6,699 bases of DNA, from contig DATLUE010000146.1 in NCBI GenBank assembly GCA_035533255.1, positions 1 to 6,699 of the forward strand, read 5' to 3'. Below, in pieces: positions 1-6,417 of this stretch (its first letter is position 1; each line of letters opens with the position of its first letter). The translations under genes and the position numbers were made by a program. Origin of the DNA: CAIKMD01 sp035533255. Its GTDB lineage: Bacteria; Pseudomonadota; Alphaproteobacteria; ATCC43930; CGMCC-115725. Below the pieces are notes generated by a model. It saw only the letters and a program-made list of their open reading frames with translations, made no database searches and was not told where the DNA came from.

Positions 1-1611
1 GGGGGCGTCGGCGAGATCGGCATGAATATGAGCCTCTACGGCTATGGTGGCCGCTGGCTGATGATCGATTGCGGCATCACCTTTGCGGACGATACCGTGC
101 CGGGCATCGACATCCTGATGGCCGATCCCCAATTCATCGCCGACCGCATCGATCGGCTGGACGGTCTCGTTTGCACCCACGCACATGAAGATCATATCGG
201 CGCGGTGCAATATCTGTGGCAGAGGCTGCGCTGTCCGGTCTATGCGACGCCGTTCACCGCCGCGGTGCTGCGCGCCAAGCTCACCGAAGCGGGGCTCGAG
301 CACGAGGTGCCGCTGCACGAGGTGCCGATGTCGGGCCGTTTCTCGGTCGGGCAGTTCGAACTCGAGCTCATCACGCTCACCCATTCGATCCCCGAGCCCA
401 ATGCGGTCGTGCTGCGCACGCCGTTTGGCACGGTGCTCCATACCGGGGACTGGAAATTCGATGCCGATCCGCTGGTCGGTCCCACCGCCGACGAGGCCGC
501 GCTGCGCCGTCTGGGCGACGAGGGCGTCTTGGCGATGGTGTGCGATTCGACCAACGCGCTGCGCCCCGGCGAGGCGGGCTCCGAAGCCGACGTTCGCAAG
601 GCGCTGATCGAGGTCATCGGCGAGTGCAAAGAGCGGGTTGCGGTCGCCTGCTTTGCCTCGAATGTCGCGCGGCTCGCATCGGCGGCGGCGGCGGCTGCCG
701 CGAACGATCGCCATGCGGCGCTGGTCGGGCGCTCGCTATGGCGCATGGATCACGCCGCGCGCGAGACCGGCTATCTCGAGAACGTCGCGCCGTTCCTGAC
801 CGACGAGGAAGCCGCCTATCTGCCGCGCGACAAGGTCGTGCTGATCTGCACCGGCAGCCAGGGCGAGCCGCGCGCCGCGCTGTGGCGCATCGCCGAGGAC
901 GAGCATCCCGAGATCGTGCTCGAGCCGGGCGACACGGTGGTGTTCTCGTCGCGCGTCATCCCGGGCAACGAGCGCGCGATCGGCCGCCTGCAGAACAAGC
1001 TCGCCCATATGGGCATCGACATCATCACCGATCACGATCATTTCGTGCATGTCTCCGGCCACCCGGCGCAGGACGAGCTGTCGCGCATGTATGCGCTGGT
1101 AAAGCCGCGGATCGCGCTGCCGGTGCATGGCGAGGCGCGGCATCTGATGGCGCATGCCAAGCTCGCCGAGGCGTGCGGCGTCCAACGCGTGCTTGTCACC
1201 CGTAACGGCCAGATGGCGAAGCTCGCGCCCGGCGAGCCGGCGGTGATCGGCGAGGTCGCGACCGGCAGGCTGGTGGTCGATGGCAAATCGATTTTGCCGC
1301 TGGGCAGCGAGGCGCTGAAGAATCGCCAGCGCATGACCTGGAACGGCGCCGCGATGGCGACCGTGGTGGTCGATCGCGACGGCAAGCTCAAGGCACCGCC
1401 GCAGGTCACGGTGCAGGGTCTTGCCGAGGATACGGCCGCGGCGGCCGCCGAGCTGCGCGAGCGCGTCGAAGCCGCGATCGAGAAGCTTTCGGCCCGCGAG
1501 CGCCGCGACGACGAGGCGCTACGCGAGGCGGTCCGCCTCGCCATCCGCCGCGCGCTCAAAGCCTGGCACGGCAAGCGCCCCGTGACCGAAGTGCATGTGG
1601 TGCGGATTTAA
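1..1611 (+). CDS. rnj: Ribonuclease J (5'-truncated by window edge)
   Basis: Metallo-beta-lactamase/beta-CASP ribonuclease with 5'-3' exo- and endonuclease activity in RNA maturation and decay in the cytoplasm (family knowledge). The frame is open from base 1, which encodes GGVGEIGMNM, the usual RNase J N-terminal motif read without its leading residues. The ATG at 22 is therefore internal and the true start lies upstream. Of a usual length near 555, 536 residues are visible, so roughly 15-20 are missing. Seen in order: the zinc-binding HAHEDH motif (178-195); TGDWKFD with its metal-ligand Asp at 448-450; the beta-CASP stretch around FASNVARL and GRSLWR; FSSRVIPGNE; VSGHPAQDEL; and PVHGEARHL with its His at 1126-1128. 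A charged alpha/beta C-terminal domain follows and ends in VTEVHVVRI. All core metal ligands appear intact, so the protein should be active. It reads like host DNA, with high GC and strong third-position bias. The next host gene downstream seems displaced by the accessory segment. Confidence 0.94.
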   Translation, partial: GGVGEIGMNMSLYGYGGRWLMIDCGITFADDTVPGIDILMADPQFIADRIDRLDGLVCTHAHEDHIGAVQYLWQRLRCPVYATPFTAAVLRAKLTEAGLEHEVPLHEVPMSGRFSVGQFELELITLTHSIPEPNAVVLRTPFGTVLHTGDWKFDADPLVGPTADEAALRRLGDEGVLAMVCDSTNALRPGEAGSEADVRKALIEVIGECKERVAVACFASNVARLASAAAAAAANDRHAALVGRSLWRMDHAARETGYLENVAPFLTDEEAAYLPRDKVVLICTGSQGEPRAALWRIAEDEHPEIVLEPGDTVVFSSRVIPGNERAIGRLQNKLAHMGIDIITDHDHFVHVSGHPAQDELSRMYALVKPRIALPVHGEARHLMAHAKLAEACGVQRVLVTRNGQMAKLAPGEPAVIGEVATGRLVVDGKSILPLGSEALKNRQRMTWNGAAMATVVVDRDGKLKAPPQVTVQGLAEDTAAAAAELRERVEAAIEKLSARERRDDEALREAVRLAIRRALKAWHGKRPVTEVHVVRI

Positions 1612-1806
1612 GGCAGGCAGGCGTCGTGCCGCGAACCATTCGTGTAACTAATGGTGCGTTGTCGAGAACCGCAGAAGAAAAAGCTCAAAAAAACCAGTTG
1701 GTGACGGCGGCTTCGTTAAGAGGTCGATTTGCGCAAAGGATTTTTGATGTTCGAGAAGTCCAGCTTCGAGTACCTCTCATATCCCGCTAAATTCAAATTT
1801 TGAAAT
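1612..1806. other. Intergenic region with composition change
   Basis: No gene is seen here. The GC-rich host composition gives way to AT-richer sequence from about 1640; by hand count the block 1741-1800 has 24 G/C of 60, against 47 of 60 in 841-900 inside rnj. A 6-bp inverted repeat (ACCATT 1635-1640, AATGGT 1650-1655) follows the rnj stop, but no run of T follows it, so it is at best a weak terminator. A- and T-rich runs occupy 1677-1695 and 1790-1803. This spacer lies between the 3' ends of two convergent genes, so promoters are not expected in it. Confidence 0.5.
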
Positions 1807-2674
1807 CTACTCCCAAGATGACCACTTACGCTTCTCACCTAGTCGGTTCGCTATAAACCTCAATTGAGAAGTATCGGCACCATAAACGAAGTTACGAGCT
1901 TGCCGCACAATTCTATCATTTAAGGTCGCAGCTATCTCGTCGCGCATGCGCTCTAACTGCTGTATTACTTCCTTAGATTTGGCGGCGACGAAAATCCTTA
2001 TCGGTGATAGTGGCATTACCAAGTGGGCATCCGCTTTCGCGAGCCCATTCGAAATCACAATGGGTCGGTCCGATGTAAGAAGCGAATGTCGCGGGCGGCG
2101 AAGCGCAAAGACACCCCAGTACATCTCATTGAGGGCAGTGCCGACCAGTTCACTATCCATGACGTTTTGTAGGACACGTATCTGTACACGCGCCATTGCA
2201 TCTCTGGACAACTTTGCACGAATTTCGTCGAAACTTGGAAGAGCGGTTTCGCCCCTGATCGAATCATATTGTTCGCGGATACGCTCGAACTCTTCTGGGA
2301 AGTCGTTCGCGATCCGGCGCGTGATGCGCTGAATTCCTTCTGGATTTCGATGTAGGAGTGTCAGGAGGAACCTAGACCATAGTGTTTTGGTCGGGCCATC
2401 GAACTCTATGTCGCAAGCGACCAGGCGCTTTAGAACGACTGCCCCTCCGTCGTCAGCCACTCGAAAAAACTCGTCTTCAAGCCATTCGGCTACGTCAGGT
2501 GGCAACTCGGAGAACGTGTACAGCCCAAGCATGTACCGCTGTACCAGCGGGATAGGTGAGCCGCGGAACGACGCCCTTATGGCACTTTTTGAATTCGTAT
2601 AGTTGGCCGTTCGAGCCGGCCCATTGCTTGAGGTAGAATTCTGGGATGTAGTGATTCCTGCGCGCCTTCGACAT
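1807..2674 (-). pseudogene. DUF4238 domain protein, broken by a 1-base frameshift
   Basis: Family of unknown function; no reaction can be assigned. The 5' part starts at ATG 2674, directly preceded by an in-frame TAG, and encodes MSKARRNHYIPEFYLKQWAG, the typical DUF4238 N-terminus (HYIPxFYLxxW). It runs to a stop at 2495-2497. The rest lies in another frame, from ATG 2532 to the stop at 1807. Removing one base of the CC pair at 2536-2537 joins the frames as ...TYPAGTA-Y-MLGLYTFSELP..., giving 288 residues; the span of 868 nt is exactly 289 codons plus one base. In the rejoined protein, YWGVF (about 185-189), LLTSDRP (198-204) and MPLSP (220-224) match the conserved core of the family. No signal peptide or membrane helix is apparent. 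The gene lies alone, convergent with rnj, in low-GC DNA. It is either a recent pseudogene or a sequencing indel. An N-truncated product from 2532 is possible but has no visible ribosome binding site. Confidence 0.82.
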
Positions 2675-2682
2675 CTAAGCTT

Positions 2683-2688
2683 TTTATA
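2683..2688 (-). promoter_or_regulatory. Possible -10 element for the DUF4238 gene
   Basis: Read on the - strand, TATAAA lies 8 bases before the ATG at 2674, and no Shine-Dalgarno sequence is seen between them. If it is a real -10 box, the transcript would begin at or very near the start codon, giving a leaderless mRNA. No convincing -35 box sits at the right distance. A short palindrome (TTGAA-C-TTCAA, 2715-2725) lies further upstream. AT-rich DNA yields such matches by chance, so confidence is low. Confidence 0.2.
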
Positions 2689-2776
2689 CGGAATTGGCGA
2701 GGAAAGAACCTATCTTGAACTTCAATTTCCCATGTTCTGCCTAATGTGCGTCGATTCACCGGAAAAGATCGATTTT

Positions 2777-2818
2777 CCGCCCCTATTAATCCGCCCCTAT
2801 TAATCCGCCCCTATTAAT
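2777..2818. repeat. Three perfect tandem copies of a 14-bp unit
   Basis: The unit CCGCCCCTATTAAT occurs three times without mismatch or spacer (2777-2790, 2791-2804, 2805-2818). It is directly preceded by a small inverted repeat, GGAAAA at 2761-2766 and TTTTCC at 2773-2778, whose right arm overlaps the first unit by two bases. The array sits at the right edge of the low-GC segment. Because the period is not a multiple of three, each copy is read in a different frame. It could be a slippage-prone microsatellite-like array, a protein-binding iteron set, or a scar at an integration junction; the sequence does not decide. Confidence 0.9.
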
Positions 2819-2819
2819 C

Positions 2820-2915
2820 GGTACGATCGACGACGCCTATCGCGATAATCTCCGTTGTTTCATGGTTTTCCGCTATGCGTTCGGTGCACTGGTCGGCATG
2901 GCGCTCGCTCGCTAG
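2820..2915 (+). pseudogene. Possible 3' remnant of a truncated membrane-protein gene
   Basis: A + strand frame is open from 2790, just after an in-frame TAA at 2787-2789 inside the repeat array, to the TAG at 2913-2915. Beyond the repeats it encodes TIDDAYRDNLRCF, then a hydrophobic stretch (MVFRYAFGALVGMALAR) that looks like a C-terminal transmembrane helix. There is no start codon with a ribosome binding site. The MFS gene begins 27 bases after the stop, the spacing expected if this were once an upstream operon partner. I do not recognise the family. It could also be chance reading of non-coding DNA. The idea that the accessory segment cut off its 5' part is inference. Confidence 0.27.
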
Positions 2916-2942
2916 GGTCTTCCGGTTTGGAACGTAGCGGCG

Positions 2943-4472
2943 GTGGCAGAAAGCATGTCGGCATCGGGCGATGATCCCAACGCCGCCCGACCGCGCGGCC
3001 GCGGCTACATTCTGCTCGCCTGCATGATGGCGCAGTTCATGGCTGCGGTCGAAGCGACCATCGTCGGCACCGCAATGCCGACGATCGTCGCCGATCTCGG
3101 CGGCTTCCATCTCTTCTCTTGGGTCTTTGCCTCCTATCTCCTGGCGCAGGCAGCCTCGACGCCGATCTACGGCCGGCTCGCCGACGTTTATGGCCGCAAG
3201 CGCGTGTTCATCTTCGGCGCGACAGTGTTCCTGCTGGCCTCGACCGCCTGCGGCTTTGCCTGGGGCATGGTGCCGCTGATCGCGCTGCGCACTATCCAGG
3301 GCTTTGGCTCGGGCGCGATCCAGCCGATCGCATGGACCATCCTCGGCGATGTCTATCCGCCCAAAGAACGCGCGATGGTGCAGGGCTATCTGTCGGCGGT
3401 GTTCGGCACCTCGGCGATCGCCGGTCCGGTGCTGGGCGGCTTCATCGTCGAGCATCTGCATTGGGCGCTGGTGTTCTGGATCAATATTCCGGTCAGCATC
3501 GCCACCATGATCATGCTGGCCGTGTTCCTGAAAGAACGCATCGCGCCGCAACGCCGCGATATCGATTATCTCGGCGCGCTGTTGCTGATGATCGGCATTG
3601 GCGCGGTGATGGTCATGCTGGTGCAGGCGCAGAACCTCGATCGCGGTCTGCTGATCGAGTTGAGTGTGCTCGCGGTCGTGTCGCTATCGGCGCTGGTCTG
3701 GCAGGAGGCGCGCACCCGCGAGCCGATCGTGCCGTTCCGGCTGTGGCGCACGCCGATCATCGTCTTGGGCAATATCGGATCCTTCGCGGTCGGCGCGCTG
3801 ATGATGTGCAACGGCGCGTTCCTGCCGACCTATGTGCAGGGCGCGATGGGGGCCAGCCCCGCGGTCGCCGGCTTGGCGCTCGGCGCGTCGTCGATCCTCT
3901 GGACCGCTGGTACCTTCGGCGCCGGCCGCATGATGGTGCGGATTTCCTACCGCGCCGCGGCGCTGCTGGGCGGCGTCATCATGGTCGCAGGCGCCGGCTT
4001 GCTGCTGACCGCCGATCCGGCCTACGGCGTCGTCTGGGTGGCGTTCGCCGCTGCGGTGCTCGGTCTCGGCATGGGGTTCAGCAATACCACTTTCGTGATC
4101 GCGGTGCAGACCAGCGTCGGCTGGGGCGAGCGCGGCGCGGCGACCTCGGCCAACATGTTCTTGCGCACGATCGGCCAGTCGGTCGGCACGGCGCTGTTCG
4201 GCGCGGTCTTCAATTTCGGCGTCGCGCAGCACATCGCAGGTGCCGACAACGAGATCAACCGCTTGCTGGAGCCGGCGACCCGCGCGACGCTCGGAGTCGC
4301 CGAGACCGCGCGCCTCGGCGAGGCCATCGCCGGCGCCATACACAACGTCTATCTGATCGCCGGCGTGCTGACGGTCGCCCTGCTGTTGCTCGCGTTTCGC
4401 CTTCCTGCCGGGTTGAGCCCGGTGAGCCAGCCCATGCCCCAGGAAGCGCGCCGGCCGGCGGTCGGCGATTAG
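2943..4472 (+). CDS. MFS drug:H+ antiporter, DHA2 (14-TMS, EmrB/QacA-like)
   Basis: Inner-membrane major facilitator superfamily permease, in a group that usually exports drugs or other lipophilic compounds in exchange for protons. Length is 509 residues, as usual for the 14-helix DHA2 group. A short hydrophilic N-terminus is followed by helix 1 (about 22-42) with the D1-like motif AMPTIVADL (44-52). Motif A, GRLADVYGRKR, lies at 77-87 in the helix 2-3 loop. RTIQGFGSGAI is at 116-126, and motif C, GPVLGGFIVEHLHWALVFW, at 161-179 is the antiporter signature. Further hydrophobic segments run to LIAGVLTVALLLLAF (471-485), with a polar tail after them. GTG 2943 is taken as start; ATG 2955, four codons later, is an equal alternative since neither has a strong ribosome binding site. 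No membrane-fusion partner (EmrA-like) or regulator is adjacent, so the substrate is unknown. Host-like base composition. Confidence 0.9.
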   Translation: MAESMSASGDDPNAARPRGRGYILLACMMAQFMAAVEATIVGTAMPTIVADLGGFHLFSWVFASYLLAQAASTPIYGRLADVYGRKRVFIFGATVFLLASTACGFAWGMVPLIALRTIQGFGSGAIQPIAWTILGDVYPPKERAMVQGYLSAVFGTSAIAGPVLGGFIVEHLHWALVFWINIPVSIATMIMLAVFLKERIAPQRRDIDYLGALLLMIGIGAVMVMLVQAQNLDRGLLIELSVLAVVSLSALVWQEARTREPIVPFRLWRTPIIVLGNIGSFAVGALMMCNGAFLPTYVQGAMGASPAVAGLALGASSILWTAGTFGAGRMMVRISYRAAALLGGVIMVAGAGLLLTADPAYGVVWVAFAAAVLGLGMGFSNTTFVIAVQTSVGWGERGAATSANMFLRTIGQSVGTALFGAVFNFGVAQHIAGADNEINRLLEPATRATLGVAETARLGEAIAGAIHNVYLIAGVLTVALLLLAFRLPAGLSPVSQPMPQEARRPAVGD

Positions 4473-4602
4473 GGCAAATCCGCGGCAAACGGCGTCGATT
4501 CGGTATAGCTGGCATGCTTCGTGCTTGAAGCTTACGTGTGGCTTGCGTTTTTCCGTCATTCCCGGAACATGCGCGATCCCATTGGCCATTCCCGGTTCGT
4601 CC

Positions 4603-5568
4603 ATGCCCGTCCTGACGGTCCGCCATCTCACCGAATATCGCTACACCCGGCCGGTTGCGTTCGGCGAGCATCGCGTCATGTTCCGGCCGCGCGACAGCTA
4701 CGATCAGCGGTTGCTCGATGCCGACATCGCCATAACGCCGCGACCGACGAGTCTCCGCTGGCTCCAAGACGTGTTCGGCAATTGCGTCGCGATCGTGCAA
4801 TTCGCCGGTCGGGCGGAGGCGCTGCGCTTCGAGAGCACGATTCGCCTCGATCATTCGCCGGCGAACGTGCTCGATTTTGCGATCGAGGATCACGCCCAGA
4901 CCTATCCATTCGCCTACGGCGCCGAGGACATGCCCGACCTCATGCGCTGCATCGAGCGCCAATATCTCGATCCCGATCATGCGGTCGATCGCTGGGCGCG
5001 GCAGTTCGTGACCGAGCGGCCGCGCTGCTCGACCTACAATCTTCTGGTGGCGATGACCTGCGCCATCAAGCGCGATTTCCAGTACCGCGCGCGAACCGAA
5101 AAAGGCGTGCAGGACCCGATCCTTACCTTGGAGCTCGGCAGCGGAAGCTGCCGCGATTTCGCGATGCTGATGATCGAGGCCGTGCGCGCGCTGGGCATGG
5201 CCGCGCGTTTCGTCTCGGGCTATCTCTACGTGCCGTCGCGCGACGGCAGCGGCCGGGTCGGCGGCGGCTCGTCGCATGCGTGGCTGCAGATCTATCTGCC
5301 CGGCGCCGGCTGGGTCGAGTTCGATCCGACCAACGGCATCGTCGGCAATCGCGATCTCATCCGCGTCGCCGTGGCGCGCGATCCGCGGCAGGCGATCCCG
5401 TTGTGGGGAACCTGGTACGGCGAGGCGTCGGATTACGTCGGCATGACCACCGAAGTTCATGTGACAGCGGCAGCGGACGTGGCGGACGCCGCTCGCGCCG
5501 CGGACGAATTGCCGCAGAACGATGCCGCGATGCCGCGGCTTTTCGAGGATCATCCCCGGCAAGGTTGA
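4603..5568 (+). CDS. Transglutaminase-like cysteine peptidase-fold protein (COG1305 type)
   Basis: Transglutaminase-like superfamily protein, 321 residues. Bacterial members mostly act as peptidases or amidases rather than cross-linkers; the substrate here is unknown. The N-terminal beta-rich domain (about 1-100) starts with TVRHLTEYRYTRPVAFGEHR, the typical opening of the bacterial transglutaminase N-terminal domain. The catalytic domain (about 140-285) has Cys183 in GSGSCRDFAML, His225 in SSHAWLQIY and Asp241 in WVEFDPTN, so the Cys-His-Asp triad is complete. The last 30 or so residues are Ala/Asp-rich and look like a loose tail. ATG 4603 is chosen because family similarity begins exactly there; the frame extends upstream to 4525, but those 26 codons resemble nothing in the family. 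No signal peptide, so probably cytoplasmic. It starts 130 bp after the MFS gene and ends 18 bp before a second, divergent family member, suggesting co-transcription with the genes downstream. Confidence 0.9.
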   Translation: MPVLTVRHLTEYRYTRPVAFGEHRVMFRPRDSYDQRLLDADIAITPRPTSLRWLQDVFGNCVAIVQFAGRAEALRFESTIRLDHSPANVLDFAIEDHAQTYPFAYGAEDMPDLMRCIERQYLDPDHAVDRWARQFVTERPRCSTYNLLVAMTCAIKRDFQYRARTEKGVQDPILTLELGSGSCRDFAMLMIEAVRALGMAARFVSGYLYVPSRDGSGRVGGGSSHAWLQIYLPGAGWVEFDPTNGIVGNRDLIRVAVARDPRQAIPLWGTWYGEASDYVGMTTEVHVTAAADVADAARAADELPQNDAAMPRLFEDHPRQG

Positions 5569-5576
5569 TACGATAC

Positions 5577-5580
5577 AGGA
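5577..5580 (+). promoter_or_regulatory. Shine-Dalgarno that decides the start at 5587
   Basis: AGGA at 5577-5580 directly abuts the ATG at 5581, which is too close for initiation. It lies six bases before the ATG at 5587, a good distance. This favours translation from 5587 and the N-terminus MQIRAGYEIAYDCP, which also fits how this protein family begins. Confidence 0.55.
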
Positions 5581-5586
5581 ATGCTC

Positions 5587-6417
5587 ATGCAGATTCGCGC
5601 CGGTTACGAGATCGCCTATGATTGTCCGGCGCCGACGCCGATGCTGCTGGCGCTCAGCATCTTTCCGACCCGGCAGATCGATTTGGTGACGCCGCACCAC
5701 ATTGCCTTCGCACCGTCCATTCCGAGCCGCGAATATCGCGACCGCTTCGGCAATCTCTGCCACCGCGTGCTGGCCCCGGCTGGGCGAATGACGATCTCGA
5801 CCGATTTTATCATCGCCGATTCGGGCGCCCCCGATCCGGTCGCGCTCGACGCGACGCAGACGCCGGTCGATCTCCTGCCCGACGATCTCATGATGTTCCT
5901 GATCGGCAGCCGCTATTGCGAGACCGACCGGCTGATGAATACCGCCTGGTCGCTCTTTGGCAGCACGCCGCTGGGTTGGCGCCGCGTTCAAGCGATTTGC
6001 GATTACGTGCATCACTGGCTGACCTTCGGCTATGTCTATGCAAGGCCAACCAAGACCGCGGCCGACGCCTTTGCCGAGCGCAACGGCGTGTGCCGCGATT
6101 TCACCCATCTCGCGATCACCTTCTGCCGCTGCATGAACATTCCAGCGCGTTACTGCACGGGATATCTCGGCGACATCGGCATCGCGCCGCTACCCGATCC
6201 GATGGATTTCAGCGCCTGGTTCGAGGCTTATCTCGACGGCCGATGGTATGCCTTCGATGCGCGCCACAATCATCCGCGCATCGGCCGCATCGTGATGGCG
6301 CGCGGCCGCGATGCGGCCGACGTCGCGATCGCGACCACTTTCGGGCCGTGCACGCTCAGCGTGTTCAAGGTCGTGACCGAAGAGGTACGGCCGCCGCCGC
6401 CGATATCCGCGGCATGA
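5587..6417 (+). CDS. Second transglutaminase-like protein, catalytic His replaced by Ser
   Basis: Transglutaminase-like protein of 276 residues, from a subfamily distinct from its upstream neighbour. It opens with MQIRAGYEIAYDCPAPTPML, which replaces the EYRY-type start of the other protein. The core shows Cys169 in NGVCRDFTHLA (codon 6091-6093) and Asp224 in RWYAFDARHN. Between them, the place where the first protein has SSHAW reads DFSAWFEAY, with Ser209 (AGC, 6211-6213) instead of His. From memory, other proteobacterial members of this subfamily also carry Ala or Ser here, so it may be a subfamily trait rather than a defect. Activity is therefore uncertain: another His (His228 or His230 in DARHNHPR) might serve, or the protein may bind rather than cleave. 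The tail holds GRDAADVAIATTFGP, which I also associate with this subfamily. ATG 5581 is an alternative start two codons upstream. The stop codon overlaps the next gene by 4 bp. No signal peptide. Confidence 0.88.
   Translation: MQIRAGYEIAYDCPAPTPMLLALSIFPTRQIDLVTPHHIAFAPSIPSREYRDRFGNLCHRVLAPAGRMTISTDFIIADSGAPDPVALDATQTPVDLLPDDLMMFLIGSRYCETDRLMNTAWSLFGSTPLGWRRVQAICDYVHHWLTFGYVYARPTKTAADAFAERNGVCRDFTHLAITFCRCMNIPARYCTGYLGDIGIAPLPDPMDFSAWFEAYLDGRWYAFDARHNHPRIGRIVMARGRDAADVAIATTFGPCTLSVFKVVTEEVRPPPPISAA

Larger units (their letters stand above)
1640..2820. other. Lower-GC accessory segment (probable horizontal acquisition)
   Basis: From about 1640 to about 2820 the GC content falls to roughly 40-50% by hand count (30/60 in 2161-2220, 29/60 in 2641-2700, 26/60 in 2701-2760). 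The flanking genes run far higher. The only gene inside is on the opposite strand to its neighbours and belongs to a sporadically distributed family (DUF4238). No integrase, transposase, tRNA target or matching terminal repeats could be found, so the means of entry is unknown. The edges are approximate and set by composition. The right edge coincides with a 14-bp tandem repeat. Acquisition by transfer is an inference. Confidence 0.55.

Noticed and set aside
216..1205. A 329-codon + strand frame inside rnj
   Set aside because: Arg/Ala-rich out-of-frame reading of RNase J; no family motif.
1635..1655. Inverted repeat ACCATT/AATGGT after rnj as a terminator
   Set aside because: Six AT-containing base pairs with a 9-base loop and no T run; too weak to call.
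2603..2803. A 66-codon + strand frame opposite the DUF4238 N-terminus
   Set aside because: It begins with TTG, has no ribosome binding site and overlaps the well-supported - strand DUF4238 start; it ends inside the repeat array.
2777..2818. CRISPR-like array
   Set aside because: The 14-bp units are contiguous with no spacers and far too short for CRISPR repeats; no cas gene is present.
2814..3551. A 245-codon - strand frame across the start of the MFS gene
   Set aside because: The translation is His/Asp/Arg-rich and low in structure; the + strand MFS helices and motifs A and C explain the region.
4516..4531. Small hairpin GCTTC/GAAGC after the MFS gene as a terminator
   Set aside because: The stem is only 5 bp and the run of T (4548-4552) lies 16 bases beyond it, so it does not fit an intrinsic terminator.
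4557..4595. Direct repeat CATTCCCGG (4557-4565 and 4587-4595), exactly 30 bp apart, upstream of the first transglutaminase gene
   Set aside because: Nine bases in GC-rich DNA can recur by chance, and no partner regulator or promoter element supports an operator.
4255..6108. A 617-codon open frame on the - strand, antisense to the MFS 3' end and both transglutaminase genes
   Set aside because: The product is rich in His, Arg, Ala and Gly with no recognisable domain, the usual result of reading the opposite strand of GC-rich coding DNA. The + strand proteins there have clear family motifs.
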